From contig SECP01000037.1 of the NCBI GenBank assembly GCA_004193285.1, positions 1 to 64,000 on the forward strand: a DNA stretch of 64,000 nucleotides, given 5' to 3'. Source of the DNA: Myxococcales bacterium. GTDB lineage: Bacteria; Myxococcota_A; Polyangia; Polyangiales; Polyangiaceae. The number at the start of each line of letters is the position of its first letter. Position 1 is the first letter of the stretch. Below, piece after piece: positions 33,286-41,836 of the stretch. A program made the translations under genes and the position numbers. The notes beneath the pieces are model-generated. The model did not search any database. It was not told the origin of the DNA and saw nothing but the letters and a program-made list of their open reading frames with translations.

Positions 33286-34008
33286 TTGTTCGCGCCCCTT
33301 TACCTCGCCCCCGGCGCGCGCCGGCACGCACGGTCCTTCTGGCTAGCGGTCGTTGCGCTCATCGCGCTCGGATCGGTGCTCGCGCCGCGGAGCGCGCGGG
33401 CGCAATGCGTGGACGAGGCGCTCAAGCAACAGCTCGTTGGCGAGCGCGCCTACCGCGGCGTCGTGCCGCGGCTTTTCCAGAAGGCGCTAAGGCACGAGGT
33501 CTCGGCGATGGGCGGCTGGTTCGCCGGGGACTTATCGGACGGCGCGCCCATCTACGGCGGCGCCTACACCTTCCACTTCACGGAAGACTTGGGGCTCGAG
33601 GCCGGCTACCTGAGGTCGCGCGAGCACTACGACCTCCTGGCCGCCCTCGCCGAAAGCGCTCCGCAAGTCGCGCTGGTCCGGACCGAGAGCAACCCCATTC
33701 AGTTTTTCACCGGCAACGTCGTCTGGTCACTCGCCTACGGCAAGGTGCGCTGGATGGGCGGGGCGATCGGTCGCTACGACTTCTTCGTCTCTTTGGGGGG
33801 CGGAGCGACCGTGCAGCCTGGCGACGTCGGTCTTACCGGCTCCGGCGGCTTCGGAATGAAATTCTACCTCACCCAGTGGCTAGCGATGCGGCTGGACGTG
33901 CGGGACCTGGTCCATGAACAGAAGCGCGCCGCGCTGGGCGTCGAGAAGATCGTGAACGAGATCACGGCCACCGGCGGGCTCAGTGTCTTCATCCCTTTCA
34001 CGAATTAG
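33286..34008 (+). CDS. Outer-membrane beta-barrel protein
   Basis: 240 aa if it starts at the TTG at 33286. This position gives a normal signal peptide (RSFWLAVVALIALGSVL, cleavage after SARA). The frame is open much further upstream, but that part lies opposite the divergent gene and does not look coding. The mature region is made of alternating strands (AYTFHFTEDLGLEAGYLRSREHYD, VWSLAYGKVRWMG, DFFVSLGGGATVQPG, GFGMKFYLTQWLAMRLDVRD), the pattern of the myxobacterial outer-membrane beta-barrel family. The next lipoprotein overlaps its end by 26 bp. Confidence 0.8.
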   Translation: MFAPLYLAPGARRHARSFWLAVVALIALGSVLAPRSARAQCVDEALKQQLVGERAYRGVVPRLFQKALRHEVSAMGGWFAGDLSDGAPIYGGAYTFHFTEDLGLEAGYLRSREHYDLLAALAESAPQVALVRTESNPIQFFTGNVVWSLAYGKVRWMGGAIGRYDFFVSLGGGATVQPGDVGLTGSGGFGMKFYLTQWLAMRLDVRDLVHEQKRAALGVEKIVNEITATGGLSVFIPFTN

Positions 34009-34366
34009 CGCGCTCGCGCTAGCCGCGCTCACGAGCGGGTGCTCGCTCACCTTCGTCACGCCTCCGCCCCCAGTGCGGCCCGGCGTCGCGCGCCCGCACG
34101 TGGACTGCACGACCAGTTACCTCTGGCCGGTCGTGGACACTGCGCTGTTCGCCTACGAGGCCGCGGGCGTGGCGTACGTTTCCACGCTGGACGAAGCGCG
34201 GTTCCGCAATTACCCGATCAGCAAGCAGGGGGACATGGCGGTGGGAGTTGCGTTCGCGGCCGCGTTCGCCGGATCCGCCGTGTACGGCTACGTTTCGGCC
34301 GCGCGCTGTCGCCGAGTCCAGCACGGCCCGGTGCGAGGCGACTACCTGCCCGGCGTCTCCGACTGA
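33983..34366 (+). CDS. Small lipoprotein
   Basis: 127 aa from a GTG inside the end of the beta-barrel gene. Lipobox LTSGC (Cys 20). Two hydrophobic stretches follow (YLWPVVDTALFAYEAAGVAYV; MAVGVAFAAAFAGSAVYGYV), so the protein may also sit in the membrane. The overlap with the barrel gene suggests the two are made together, for example as a barrel plus accessory lipoprotein. No named family. Confidence 0.7.
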   Translation: MSSSLSRISALALAALTSGCSLTFVTPPPPVRPGVARPHVDCTTSYLWPVVDTALFAYEAAGVAYVSTLDEARFRNYPISKQGDMAVGVAFAAAFAGSAVYGYVSAARCRRVQHGPVRGDYLPGVSD

Positions 34367-34536
34367 GGCGCGCCCGCGGCCGCGCTTCTCCGAAACGAGC
34401 GCCCTTTTCCCGACATACTTGGCGGCTGCTCGGCTCCGCGGGTGAGCTTCTTACACTTGCAATCGGCGCATGATGGCAGTGAGATGGTGCGCCGGCCCCA
34501 CCCCAAGGGCACGGCGTCTGGAAAGATTGCTGCATC

Positions 34537-35286
34537 ATGAAGAAACTGGTCCTCCTCCGACACGGCCTCAGCCAGTGGAACAGCGAAAATCGCTTCACGG
34601 GCTGGGTCGATGTGCCCCTCAGCACGCAAGGCGAAGCGGAAGCGCGCGCGGCTGGTAAGCTCCTGCGCGCCGAAGGCTTCGTGTTCGACCGCGCGTACAC
34701 GTCCGTGCTCAAGCGCGCCATCAAGACCCTGTTCATCGCGCTCGAAGAGCTCGACCAAATGTGGATTCCCGTCACGCAAACGTGGCGTGTGAACGAGCGC
34801 ATGTACGGCGCCCTGCAGGGCCTGAACAAGGCGGAGACGGTAGAGAAGCACGGCGACAAGCAGGTCCTGGTTTGGCGCCGCAGCTACGACACGCCGCCCC
34901 CCCCGCTCGACGAGACGCACGAGTACTGGCCGGGTAAGGATCCGCGCTACGCCAAGCTCGCTCCGAGCGACATCCCGAAGACCGAGTGCCTGAAGGACAC
35001 CGTCGCCCGCTTCCTCCCGTTCTGGGAGAGCGACATCGCCCCGGCGATCAAGCGCGGTGAGCGCGTGATCATCGCCGCTCACGGCAACAGCCTGCGCGCC
35101 TTGGTCAAGCACCTGGACAACGTGAGCGACGACGACATCGTCGAGCTCAACATTCCGACCGGCATCCCGCTCGTTTACGAGCTGGACGACGACCTCAAGC
35201 CCCTCAAGCCTCGCTATTACCTGGGTGACGCGGAGGCAGCCGAAGCAGCCGCCAAGGCCGTCGCCAACCAAACCAAAGGCAAGTGA
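34537..35286 (+). CDS. gpmA: 2,3-bisphosphoglycerate-dependent phosphoglycerate mutase
   Basis: 249 aa, normal size. Interconverts 3- and 2-phosphoglycerate in glycolysis. Catalytic His9 in LVLLRHGLSQWN, R-x-L-N-x-E-R-like VNERMYGALQGLNK, and second His in VIIAAHGNSLRALVKHL. The C-terminal tail is Ala/Lys-rich. The stop overlaps the next start (TGATG), so a glycolytic gene heads an operon with secreted proteins. The 170-bp region upstream (34367-34536) has no gene and no convincing promoter motif. Confidence 0.97.
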   Translation: MKKLVLLRHGLSQWNSENRFTGWVDVPLSTQGEAEARAAGKLLRAEGFVFDRAYTSVLKRAIKTLFIALEELDQMWIPVTQTWRVNERMYGALQGLNKAETVEKHGDKQVLVWRRSYDTPPPPLDETHEYWPGKDPRYAKLAPSDIPKTECLKDTVARFLPFWESDIAPAIKRGERVIIAAHGNSLRALVKHLDNVSDDDIVELNIPTGIPLVYELDDDLKPLKPRYYLGDAEAAEAAAKAVANQTKGK

Positions 35287-36053
35287 TGCGAAAATGGCTC
35301 GTCCTCTTCTCTCTCGCGGCCGCTTCGTTCGGAGCGGCGGCCGGCGCCCAGCCTGGGAAAAAGCCGGTCCCGAGCAAAGAAGAGGACCGAGCCAAGTCGG
35401 ACGCCGCCAAGCCCGGCGCCAAGGGGGAGGCGGCGAGCGCTGACAAGGTCGCTCCTCCCGTGGAGGGCGCCGCGCCAGCGGGAACGGACGACTTGGGCGC
35501 TCCGCCACCGAAAGAGGTGGCGGAGCAGAAGCCCGAGCAAAAGCCGTCCCCCCTGACCCCCGCGCCCGCAGAGTTTCCGAGCGGTCTGGCCAAGCCACCC
35601 CCCTTCGAATACGACAAGCTGCTCGGCGACATCGCCGCCCTGCGGAGCCGGGTCGCCGCGCTGACGACGACTCTGTTCGCCAGCAAGCTGCGCGTGGTCG
35701 TGGAGACGAAGGGCGAGGACGCGCGGCTCGCCAGCTTCAACGTCACGTTGGATGACGGCGTCGTGTTTTCCGCTCCGGAGCGCTTCTCGGCGGACGACGA
35801 GCGCACCGTGTACGAGCACGCGGTCGCACCCGGTCATCACGTCGTGGGCGTGGAGATCGAGCGCTACGACGCCCGCCGCAAGGAATTTCGCACCTGGCAG
35901 AGCTCGCGCTTCAGCGTCGTGATCCCGGAGAGCAAGCTCGTGGCCACGCACCTCACGATCGTGGACGACTCGGACATGGCGGAGGACTTTCCGGACGACG
36001 CGGACGGCCAGTATGACCTGCGTGTGAAGCTGCGCGCGCGGGTGGTGGAGTGA
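35286..36053 (+). CDS. Secreted protein, unknown function
   Basis: 255 aa from ATG 35286. Signal peptide ending GAAAGAQ (about residue 21), a Lys/Ala/Pro-rich low-complexity region to about residue 100, a short coiled coil (YDKLLGDIAALRSRVAALTT), then a beta-rich domain of about 130 residues (LRVVVETKGEDARLASFNVTLDDG, HHVVGVEIERYDARR). Start and stop both overlap neighbours (TGATG and GTGA), so it is coupled to gpmA and to the TPR gene. Confidence 0.8.
   Translation: MRKWLVLFSLAAASFGAAAGAQPGKKPVPSKEEDRAKSDAAKPGAKGEAASADKVAPPVEGAAPAGTDDLGAPPPKEVAEQKPEQKPSPLTPAPAEFPSGLAKPPPFEYDKLLGDIAALRSRVAALTTTLFASKLRVVVETKGEDARLASFNVTLDDGVVFSAPERFSADDERTVYEHAVAPGHHVVGVEIERYDARRKEFRTWQSSRFSVVIPESKLVATHLTIVDDSDMAEDFPDDADGQYDLRVKLRARVVE
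35499..35526 (+). repeat. Strong hairpin within the coding sequence
   Basis: Perfect 11-bp arms (GCTCCGCCACC and GGTGGCGGAGC) around a 6-nt loop GAAAGA, in the low-complexity region of the secreted protein. The stem is almost all G-C, so the mRNA should fold stably here and may slow ribosomes or polymerase between gpmA and the downstream TPR gene. Confidence 0.65.
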
Positions 36054-38056
36054 AGGTCGCCACGTGGCCGCTCTGGGTGCTGGTGCTCACCCTTCCGCGC
36101 ATCAGCTGGGCGCAAGATAGCTCAATCGCGCCGGCGGAAGAGCCCCCCGCGGCAGGCGCTCCCGCCCCCGTCACCGAGCCTCAGAGGTCCTACGACGACT
36201 CCGCAGACACGCGGGGGGAGGCGATGCGCGCCTATCAAAAAGCGCTGGAGGCGAAGAAGCTCGCGGCGACGACGCCGCTCAGCATCGCGCGCTTGCGCGA
36301 GGAGCTGCCGGCCATCGAGGAAAAGCTCTCTTCGGGGCGTCGCGACGAGGCCATCGGAGATTTGGTCTACCTCATCGAGTCTCCCCGCTTCGAGCCGTTT
36401 GCGACCTCCGCCGAGGGCCGCGCCGCGCTCTTCTCCCTGGGGGACGCGCTCGCGAGCGCAGGCGCGCTGCAGCCTGCGCGCGGCTACCTGACGCGCCTCC
36501 TCAAGGGTGACCCCGGTGACACCTACTACCGACGCGCGGTCCGCAGCTTGGTGGACGCGGGGCTCACGAGCGACCGCCCCGAGGTGATCCTCAAAGATCT
36601 GGAAGTAGTCCCGCCCGGCGCCCCCGAGGAGCTCACCGGGGACGTGATGTACCTGCGCGGCCGCGCCGCTGAGCTCGGCAAAAAGTCGGACGCCGCGCTC
36701 GCCGCGTACGCCAAGGTGGGCGAAAAATCGCGCTTTTGGGCGCAGGCGACGTACCTATCGGGCGTGATCGCGGTGGAGCAGCGCGACCTTCCGCGTGGTG
36801 AGCGGCTGTTCTGCAAGGTCGCCGACAAGACGCAAACCCCGAAGCGCGCGGCGCTGTTCGGCGGCTCCGAGTTCTTCCGGGTGCGCGACCTGGCACGCCT
36901 CGGGCTCGGTCGAGTCGCCCATGAGCAATACCGCTTCGACGACGCGCGGTACTACTACTACCTGGTCCCGAACGACTCGGAGAACATCACGGAGTCGCTC
37001 TACGAGACGGCCACCACTCGCTACGAGGCGAAGGACTACGACGGCGCCCGCCAAGCGCTGGACGACTTGAAGCGCCTGAAGGTGAACCACGTCTACGAGG
37101 ACGAGGCGTACATCCTGGATTCCTACGTCGACCTGGCAACCTGTCATTTCCCGCAAGCGGACAAGAAGCTGGACGCCTTCATCAAGCGCTACGAGCCGGT
37201 GAGGGACGCCGCACGGCGCATCGCCAAGGACGCCGCGGCCATGCGATCGTTGGTGGACGCCGTGCGCGAAGGCGCGGACCCGGCAAGCGCTGGCATCGGC
37301 GTGCCGGAGGAGACGGCGAGGGGTCTCGGCTCCCTCCTCCGCGTGGACGCTGGCTATGGCCGCGCCGCGCGTCGCCTCTCGCTTCTGGACCATCAGCTCA
37401 GCGGTTTGCGGCGCTCGATGACCGAGCTGGACGAAGCCTCGCGCAAGCTGTTGGCTCAGAAGGAAACGAGGGCTCAATCCGACGCAGGGCTGAGCGCTTC
37501 TCCGAGCGACAAAGTCGCTCGCATCGAGTCACAGGTTCGCGAGCTCAAGCGCCTGCTGCGCGAAGCCGACCGCGCCGGAAAGAAAGACCCGAACCTAGAG
37601 CTGCTCGCGAAAGAGCTCGCCGCCCTGGAGGTCCAGGCCAAAGCCGCGCGCGCCTCACTGGCGGAGGCGTCCGCCACGCCAGCAGCCAAAGGGGAAGACT
37701 TGCCGGGCCTGATCGCCGCCGATCGCCAGCTCGCGACCGCGCTCTACCAACAGTCCGCTGCGCTTCGGCTCGAGGCCGAGAAGCAGCAGCTGGATTTGGC
37801 GCAAGACGCGCTGGAGCGCCTGGATCTTCGCCTCTCGCGCCTCCTCCGCCGGGCTCGGCTCGGCCGCATCGAGACCGTGCTCGGTAAGAAGCGCTCGCTG
37901 GAGGTGGAAATTCAAGCGCTTTCGCAAGGACTGCTGCCCCAGACGATCGTGGACTCTCTGGACGCGCAGCGCTTCCTCCAGGATAGCGAAGAGTTTTGGC
38001 CGTTCGAGGGCGAGGATTGGGAAGACGAGTACGTGGGGGGCGAAGGCTTGCGCTGA
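36050..38056 (+). CDS. Exported TPR / coiled-coil protein
   Basis: 668 aa, GTG start overlapping the previous stop (GTGA). Signal peptide ending ISWAQ (about residue 22). Residues about 60-390 carry TPR-like helix pairs (YLRGRAAELGKKSDAALAAYAKVG; RLGLGRVAHEQYRFDDARYYYYLV; YDGARQALDDL). Residues about 430-640 are heptad-rich coiled coil (SQVRELKRLLREADRAGK; ELLAKELAALEVQAKAARASL). The tail is acidic. No catalytic motif. Likely a periplasmic scaffold made with the small secreted protein before it. Confidence 0.85.
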   Translation: MKVATWPLWVLVLTLPRISWAQDSSIAPAEEPPAAGAPAPVTEPQRSYDDSADTRGEAMRAYQKALEAKKLAATTPLSIARLREELPAIEEKLSSGRRDEAIGDLVYLIESPRFEPFATSAEGRAALFSLGDALASAGALQPARGYLTRLLKGDPGDTYYRRAVRSLVDAGLTSDRPEVILKDLEVVPPGAPEELTGDVMYLRGRAAELGKKSDAALAAYAKVGEKSRFWAQATYLSGVIAVEQRDLPRGERLFCKVADKTQTPKRAALFGGSEFFRVRDLARLGLGRVAHEQYRFDDARYYYYLVPNDSENITESLYETATTRYEAKDYDGARQALDDLKRLKVNHVYEDEAYILDSYVDLATCHFPQADKKLDAFIKRYEPVRDAARRIAKDAAAMRSLVDAVREGADPASAGIGVPEETARGLGSLLRVDAGYGRAARRLSLLDHQLSGLRRSMTELDEASRKLLAQKETRAQSDAGLSASPSDKVARIESQVRELKRLLREADRAGKKDPNLELLAKELAALEVQAKAARASLAEASATPAAKGEDLPGLIAADRQLATALYQQSAALRLEAEKQQLDLAQDALERLDLRLSRLLRRARLGRIETVLGKKRSLEVEIQALSQGLLPQTIVDSLDAQRFLQDSEEFWPFEGEDWEDEYVGGEGLR

Positions 38057-38084
38057 TGCCTGCAGTGCTACGCTCCTGCGCGTC

Positions 38085-38591
38085 ATGAGCCTGATCGGTC
38101 ACGCGTACCTGCTGCCGGAAGCGAAAATCCAAGCGCTGCTCCAAAATCCGGCCGACGTGTTTGGAGTCATCGACGGGGCATACAACGCCCCCGAGCATGG
38201 CTTCGTGGACCTGGACAAGGCGTGGCACTGCCTGCACTACCTGCTCAGCGGTAGCGCCCAAGCCGGTGAGGGGCCGCTCGCGTTCCTGCTAGCAGGCGGC
38301 ACGCCCGTCGGCGATGAAGACCTGGGCGGGGCCGGACCTGCGCGCGTCTTTGGCCCGCCGGAGGTCTCGGTCATCGCCGGGGCGCTCGCGGAGGTGTCGG
38401 AAACGACGCTGCTCGAGCGCTTGGAGGTGAAGAAGCTGGAGGCGCTGGGCATCTACCCGGGGCGCTGGGACCACCTGAACCTGAAGAGCGATTACGAGCT
38501 CGGCTACTATTTCGGCCCTTTTCGCGGCTTGCAGCGGCTCACGCTGCGAGCACGCGACGAGGGGCTGGGTATGATCCTCTGGATCTCTTGA
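38085..38591 (+). CDS. DUF1877 (YfbM-like) family protein
   Basis: 168 aa, standard for DUF1877. The family signature is complete: DLDKAWHCLHYLLSG, FLLAGGTPVGDEDLGGAGPARVF split over the middle, and the C-terminal ELGYYFGPFRGLQ. The function of the family is not established. It follows the TPR gene by 28 bp on the same strand and ends near a stem-loop shared with the convergent gene. Confidence 0.9.
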   Translation: MSLIGHAYLLPEAKIQALLQNPADVFGVIDGAYNAPEHGFVDLDKAWHCLHYLLSGSAQAGEGPLAFLLAGGTPVGDEDLGGAGPARVFGPPEVSVIAGALAEVSETTLLERLEVKKLEALGIYPGRWDHLNLKSDYELGYYFGPFRGLQRLTLRARDEGLGMILWIS

Positions 38592-38595
38592 GCGT

Positions 38596-38618
38596 AGCGA
38601 GCAGCGGGACGGCTCGCT
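38596..38618. terminator. Stem-loop between convergent genes
   Basis: AGCGAGC (38596-38602) pairs with GCTCGCT (38612-38618) around a 9-nt loop, filling the space between the stops at 38591 and 38619. A G-C-rich 7-bp stem without a clear T-run; probably a bidirectional 3'-end structure. Confidence 0.45.
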
Positions 38619-39710
38619 CTAACGCCGCTCCTGGACGCTGAGCGCGAGCTCGAGCTCCACGAAGCTAGCGTAACCCTCCGCGGCGGAGCGAAGCGCGCGC
38701 TGCTCGGCGGCGGTTGGTTTTCGGAGCAGCGAAACGCTCACCTCCACGCGAGCCTTGCTCAGCTCGCGCCGCCAGCCGCCGACGAGGAGACCGTTCATCA
38801 GCAGCAAGTGCCCGTCGAACACGCCTTCACCCGGCCCGACCCGCGCGCTCGTCGCCGCGTCCACCGCGTTGCCGCGAAATCGGTACGCGATCAGTTGTTC
38901 GTCGTAGTTGGGTAGCAGGTGCGCGACCGGCTCCGCGAGCATTGCCCGTCGGGACGGCGCGAAGTAGTAGGTCTTTTCCGCGACCTCCGCGCTCTCCAGC
39001 TCGTCGCCGCACGCTGCGATGCCTCGCCTGACCTCCGCGAGGGTGAGCCCCGACCACCAAGAAAGGTCCTGCGGCAAGGCTGGACCGTGGCTCTGCAGGT
39101 AACGCAGCGCGAGCTCTCGCAGCGCCTCGTCTCGCGAGCGCTTCGGCGCAGGGGGGACGCGCTCGGCCATGAGCGCGTGCGTGTGCTGCTTGCCTCGACG
39201 CGCGCCACTCACGATGACGCCGTCTAGCTCGGCCGCGATCAGCTGGTAGCTGAGCGCCTCACCTTGCACGGGCAAACCGGCTTCCGCCAGCGCCCGCCCT
39301 AGCTCTTCGCGCGTACGCTGTGAGCCGCGCAGCTGGTTCTCCAGCACGCGCCGGCTTCCCTTCAATGCGGCTGCGTCCAGCCCGTGCTTGCGAAAGTACG
39401 GCTCGCTGAGCTTGCGGACGCGTGGAGCCGTGAGCTCCAGCAGCCAGCGCACGTCCGCCGGCGACACGAAGTGCCAAGTCGGCCGGAGGACATGGGTGCG
39501 CAGGATGCGCCCGGCATCGAGCTCCGCGTCGATGTCGGCGTCCCGGGCCCCGCTCAGGCGCTGCCCGACCGCCCATTTGGCGCCCCCATAGTCCTGGCTC
39601 TGCATCGCCAGGTGGTGCGCCACGACATCCGCCGCTCGGGTGAACGGCTTACCGACCAGCCGCTGATTCCGGAGTCGCCGGCGGACGATGTCGTGGCGGT
39701 CTTTGAGCAC
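38619..39710 (-). CDS. AlkZ/YcaQ-type winged-helix protein (putative DNA glycosylase)
   Basis: 363 aa, GTG start. Belongs to the winged-helix DNA-binding family (HTH_42) that includes AlkZ and YcaQ, glycosylases that remove bulky lesions and unhook interstrand crosslinks. The catalytic QxQ motif is present as Q37-S-Q39 (LAMQSQDYGGAKWAVGQ), the same positions as in AlkZ. Other conserved phrases: ILRTHVLRPTWHFV, LSWWSGLTLAEVR and LLPNYDEQLIAYR. It starts 4 bp after the stop of the outer-membrane protein gene. AlkZ homologues are often tied to toxin self-resistance, but no biosynthetic genes are visible here. Confidence 0.82.
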   Translation of the reverse strand: MLKDRHDIVRRRLRNQRLVGKPFTRAADVVAHHLAMQSQDYGGAKWAVGQRLSGARDADIDAELDAGRILRTHVLRPTWHFVSPADVRWLLELTAPRVRKLSEPYFRKHGLDAAALKGSRRVLENQLRGSQRTREELGRALAEAGLPVQGEALSYQLIAAELDGVIVSGARRGKQHTHALMAERVPPAPKRSRDEALRELALRYLQSHGPALPQDLSWWSGLTLAEVRRGIAACGDELESAEVAEKTYYFAPSRRAMLAEPVAHLLPNYDEQLIAYRFRGNAVDAATSARVGPGEGVFDGHLLLMNGLLVGGWRRELSKARVEVSVSLLRKPTAAEQRALRSAAEGYASFVELELALSVQERR

Positions 39711-39714
39711 GCGC

Positions 39715-40341
39715 TCAGAGCAGGATGTTGATGCCCGCCGTGATCATCGGAAAACCAATGCGCACGGTCGCGCCGACTTTGTCGCTGAACATGAAGCGGC
39801 CGCCGCCCCAAAGCACGGGCTCGATATTCGTGTCCGTGAACGTGCGGTCGTTGCAGATTGGAGTGTTCGGCCCGTTGCAGTACCAGGGGTAGCTGGCACG
39901 ACGATGAGCGATCGCGAAGCCCGGCTCACCGAACACGCTGATGACGCGCGTCAGGTAGAAATTCCACTGCATGGCCACCGGTAGCCAAAACTCGGTCACG
40001 TCACAGTCGCCGTAGCGGCGGTCGTACGGGTAGCCGCAGCCGTAGTTCCCTCCGCCGAACGTGATGTCCATGCCGAAGGTGATGCCCATGTTGTTGTTGA
40101 TGGTCTTGATCGGCCCGTTGTGCATGAACGGGATGTTGAACCGGATGCCCGGGCCGATGCCGTCGTCCGCGCCGTACCGATTGGCCCACTGAAAGGCCAA
40201 ATGCGGCTCGATTTCGAAGGCGTAGTCCGGGTGGTTGCCGGGCTGACGAATGATGCTTTGCGCTCGCGCTGGCCGCGAGAAGAAAGCCAGACAGAGCGCC
40301 AGCGCGATAAGCGTAAGTTTGAACGTGACTCTTGAGTTCAT
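39715..40341 (-). CDS. Outer-membrane-type beta-strand protein
   Basis: 208 aa. Signal peptide ending RPARAQ (about residue 28). The mature sequence is a chain of amphipathic strands (YAFEIEPHLAFQWANRYG, GIGPGIRFNIPFMH, MGITFGMDITFGGG, FWLPVAMQWNFYLTRV, GATVRIGFPMITAGINILL) with cysteines in two loops, typical of a small eight- to ten-strand barrel. A GGAGG site is present but 14 nt from the ATG. It is first in a tight pair with the AlkZ-like gene; a functional link is unexpected. Confidence 0.8.
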   Translation of the reverse strand: MNSRVTFKLTLIALALCLAFFSRPARAQSIIRQPGNHPDYAFEIEPHLAFQWANRYGADDGIGPGIRFNIPFMHNGPIKTINNNMGITFGMDITFGGGNYGCGYPYDRRYGDCDVTEFWLPVAMQWNFYLTRVISVFGEPGFAIAHRRASYPWYCNGPNTPICNDRTFTDTNIEPVLWGGGRFMFSDKVGATVRIGFPMITAGINILL

Positions 40342-40496
40342 GATCGAGCTCGAAGCCTCCGTGTAGTTGACTTACCGCGATTTGGCGACGGAGCGCAGAA
40401 CAAAAACGCCGTGCGCGCGGCGGGGCACCACGGCACGGCCATATTGTCGCTGTCATACGAGCCCGTCACGCTCGCGGCGCGGGCGTACAGCGCAGC

Positions 40497-40697
40497 CTAG
40501 AACAATTTGCCGATCAAGCCTTTCGCCTGATCGACTGCGCTGTCCACCGCTTGACCGGTGAGGGCGCTCTCTACGGGACCGCGCAGCGCGTCCGGCAGCT
40601 TGCTGGCGAGGAAGCCGCGCACGACTTCGGCGACCTTTGCCGCCTGCGCCTCGTCCAGATCCGCTTTCGAGACCAACTGCGAAATGAGCTCTTTCAT
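40497..40697 (-). CDS. Small helical protein
   Basis: 66 aa from ATG 40697 (a TTG at 40733 would add 12 residues). Pattern ELISQLVSKADLDEAQAAKVAEVVRGFLASKLPDAL, then a Val/Ala-rich helix ending LIGKLF. This resembles short DUF2780/DUF2267-like helical proteins of unknown function that start with a similar 'LI.QLV.KA.LDE..A...' phrase. No signal peptide; probably cytoplasmic. It follows the haem lipoprotein on the same strand. Confidence 0.6.
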   Translation of the reverse strand: MKELISQLVSKADLDEAQAAKVAEVVRGFLASKLPDALRGPVESALTGQAVDSAVDQAKGLIGKLF

Positions 40698-40740
40698 CGC
40701 GCCGACGCTAGTCTCGGGCGCCTCGAGCTTCAATCCCGCT

Positions 40741-41328
40741 TCAGGGCGCGGAGGTAGCGCTCTTCGGCGCTGGCGCCGCTTTCGTGGGCGCGCGCGCCGA
40801 TTTTTCTGATGCCGGCGCTACCTTTTTTTCGGTGGGGGCGTCCGGGTCGCAAGCGGCCTTCGGCGCGCCCGCCGCGACCCAGTCCACGATGATCTTCTTC
40901 TCGTCTTCGGTCAGGGGTTGGACCGGAGGATTGGCCTCCATCTTGTACGGCATGAAGCCGCTGCTCACGGCGCGGCCGATCACGGTGTAGAGCGGCTGAC
41001 CCAGGCGGTCCTGGCGCGTGTCCTCCCAGGTCAGGAACACGAAAGGCGCGCCGTGTCGGGTTGGAACCGTGTGGCAACGCCGGCACTTCCGCGCGAACAC
41101 GTCGTCGACCTCACAGGGGAAGCCTGAGCTCTTGACGCGCAGGAGCTCCACCGGAGGCTCCTCGGGCATGGGCTCGGCTTCGCGGCGCGCAGCCTCTCTC
41201 GCGACCTTCTCTGCTCGCGCCTTCTCCTCGCCGGCTTCCCGCTCCCGCGCCCGCTGCTTCCGCTCGCAAGCAACACCCGTGAGAGTGACGAAGAGGCAGA
41301 ACGTCAAATAGCGGGGCAGGGGAGCCAT
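40741..41328 (-). CDS. Haem-binding (cytochrome c-like) lipoprotein
   Basis: 195 aa from ATG 41328. Lipobox LTGVAC (Cys 21), then a highly charged Glu/Arg/Ala helix (about 22-55). A single c-type haem site CRRCH lies at 82-86, with a plausible sixth ligand Met126 in GFMPYKM, followed by LTEDEKKIIVDWVAAGAP, the usual end of monohaem domains of this class. A Lys/Ala/Pro-rich tail follows. It is probably an electron carrier held at the membrane by lipid. No oxidase genes are adjacent, so its partner is unknown. Confidence 0.82.
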   Translation of the reverse strand: MAPLPRYLTFCLFVTLTGVACERKQRAREREAGEEKARAEKVAREAARREAEPMPEEPPVELLRVKSSGFPCEVDDVFARKCRRCHTVPTRHGAPFVFLTWEDTRQDRLGQPLYTVIGRAVSSGFMPYKMEANPPVQPLTEDEKKIIVDWVAAGAPKAACDPDAPTEKKVAPASEKSARAPTKAAPAPKSATSAP

Positions 41329-41397
41329 GGCGCGGCAAGGCGTACCATGGCGCATCGTGAGGCGCTGTGCCGGCGCCCGCGCAAACTGCCGCCCTGA

Positions 41398-41775
41398 TTA
41401 CTTGTAAGTCGCAGTCGCGGTGTAGCGGAGCAGGCGCTGGCAGGGAGTGTCCCCGACGTAACCGGTGCACTGGTGCTCACCGACGAAGTTCTTTTCGCCC
41501 GCCTTGAGCGACTTCGCGATGGCGTTGGTCACGTCGTGACCACCATCTTTGCAGGCGGTATCGCGGCACGGCATCTCGAAGAGGAGCGGAGCGTTCGCCA
41601 CGACCACGTGACGGATATGCCCCGTCTCGGCTACCGATACGTCGCCCTTCGCCTCTTGGAGGTGAAGCTTCAACGTCAGCAAGCTCGGGAATGCTGCCGC
41701 CAAGCGCGGTGCTTCGTCCTCGCGCCGCCGACGCTCAGCGTGGCGCTCGGTGGCCTCGTTATTGCGACGCATCAT
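41398..41775 (-). CDS. Conserved hypothetical, possible metal-binding protein
   Basis: 125 aa from ATG 41775; a TTG at 41814 would add 13 residues. Charged Arg-rich helix at the start, then LLTLKLHLQEAKG and a Cys/His set (MPCRDTACKDGGHDVT, GEHQCTGY, TPCQRLLRY) that could bind a zinc ion. No signal peptide, so cytoplasmic. I cannot name a family. It is divergent from the gene at 41837 (61 bp between starts). Confidence 0.65.
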   Translation of the reverse strand: MMRRNNEATERHAERRRREDEAPRLAAAFPSLLTLKLHLQEAKGDVSVAETGHIRHVVVANAPLLFEMPCRDTACKDGGHDVTNAIAKSLKAGEKNFVGEHQCTGYVGDTPCQRLLRYTATATYK

Positions 41776-41836
41776 CCCGCTCACCCTAGCCCGAAAGTCT
41801 TCGGCGCGCTGCAATCCGTGAGGTGCCGCAGGCCGG

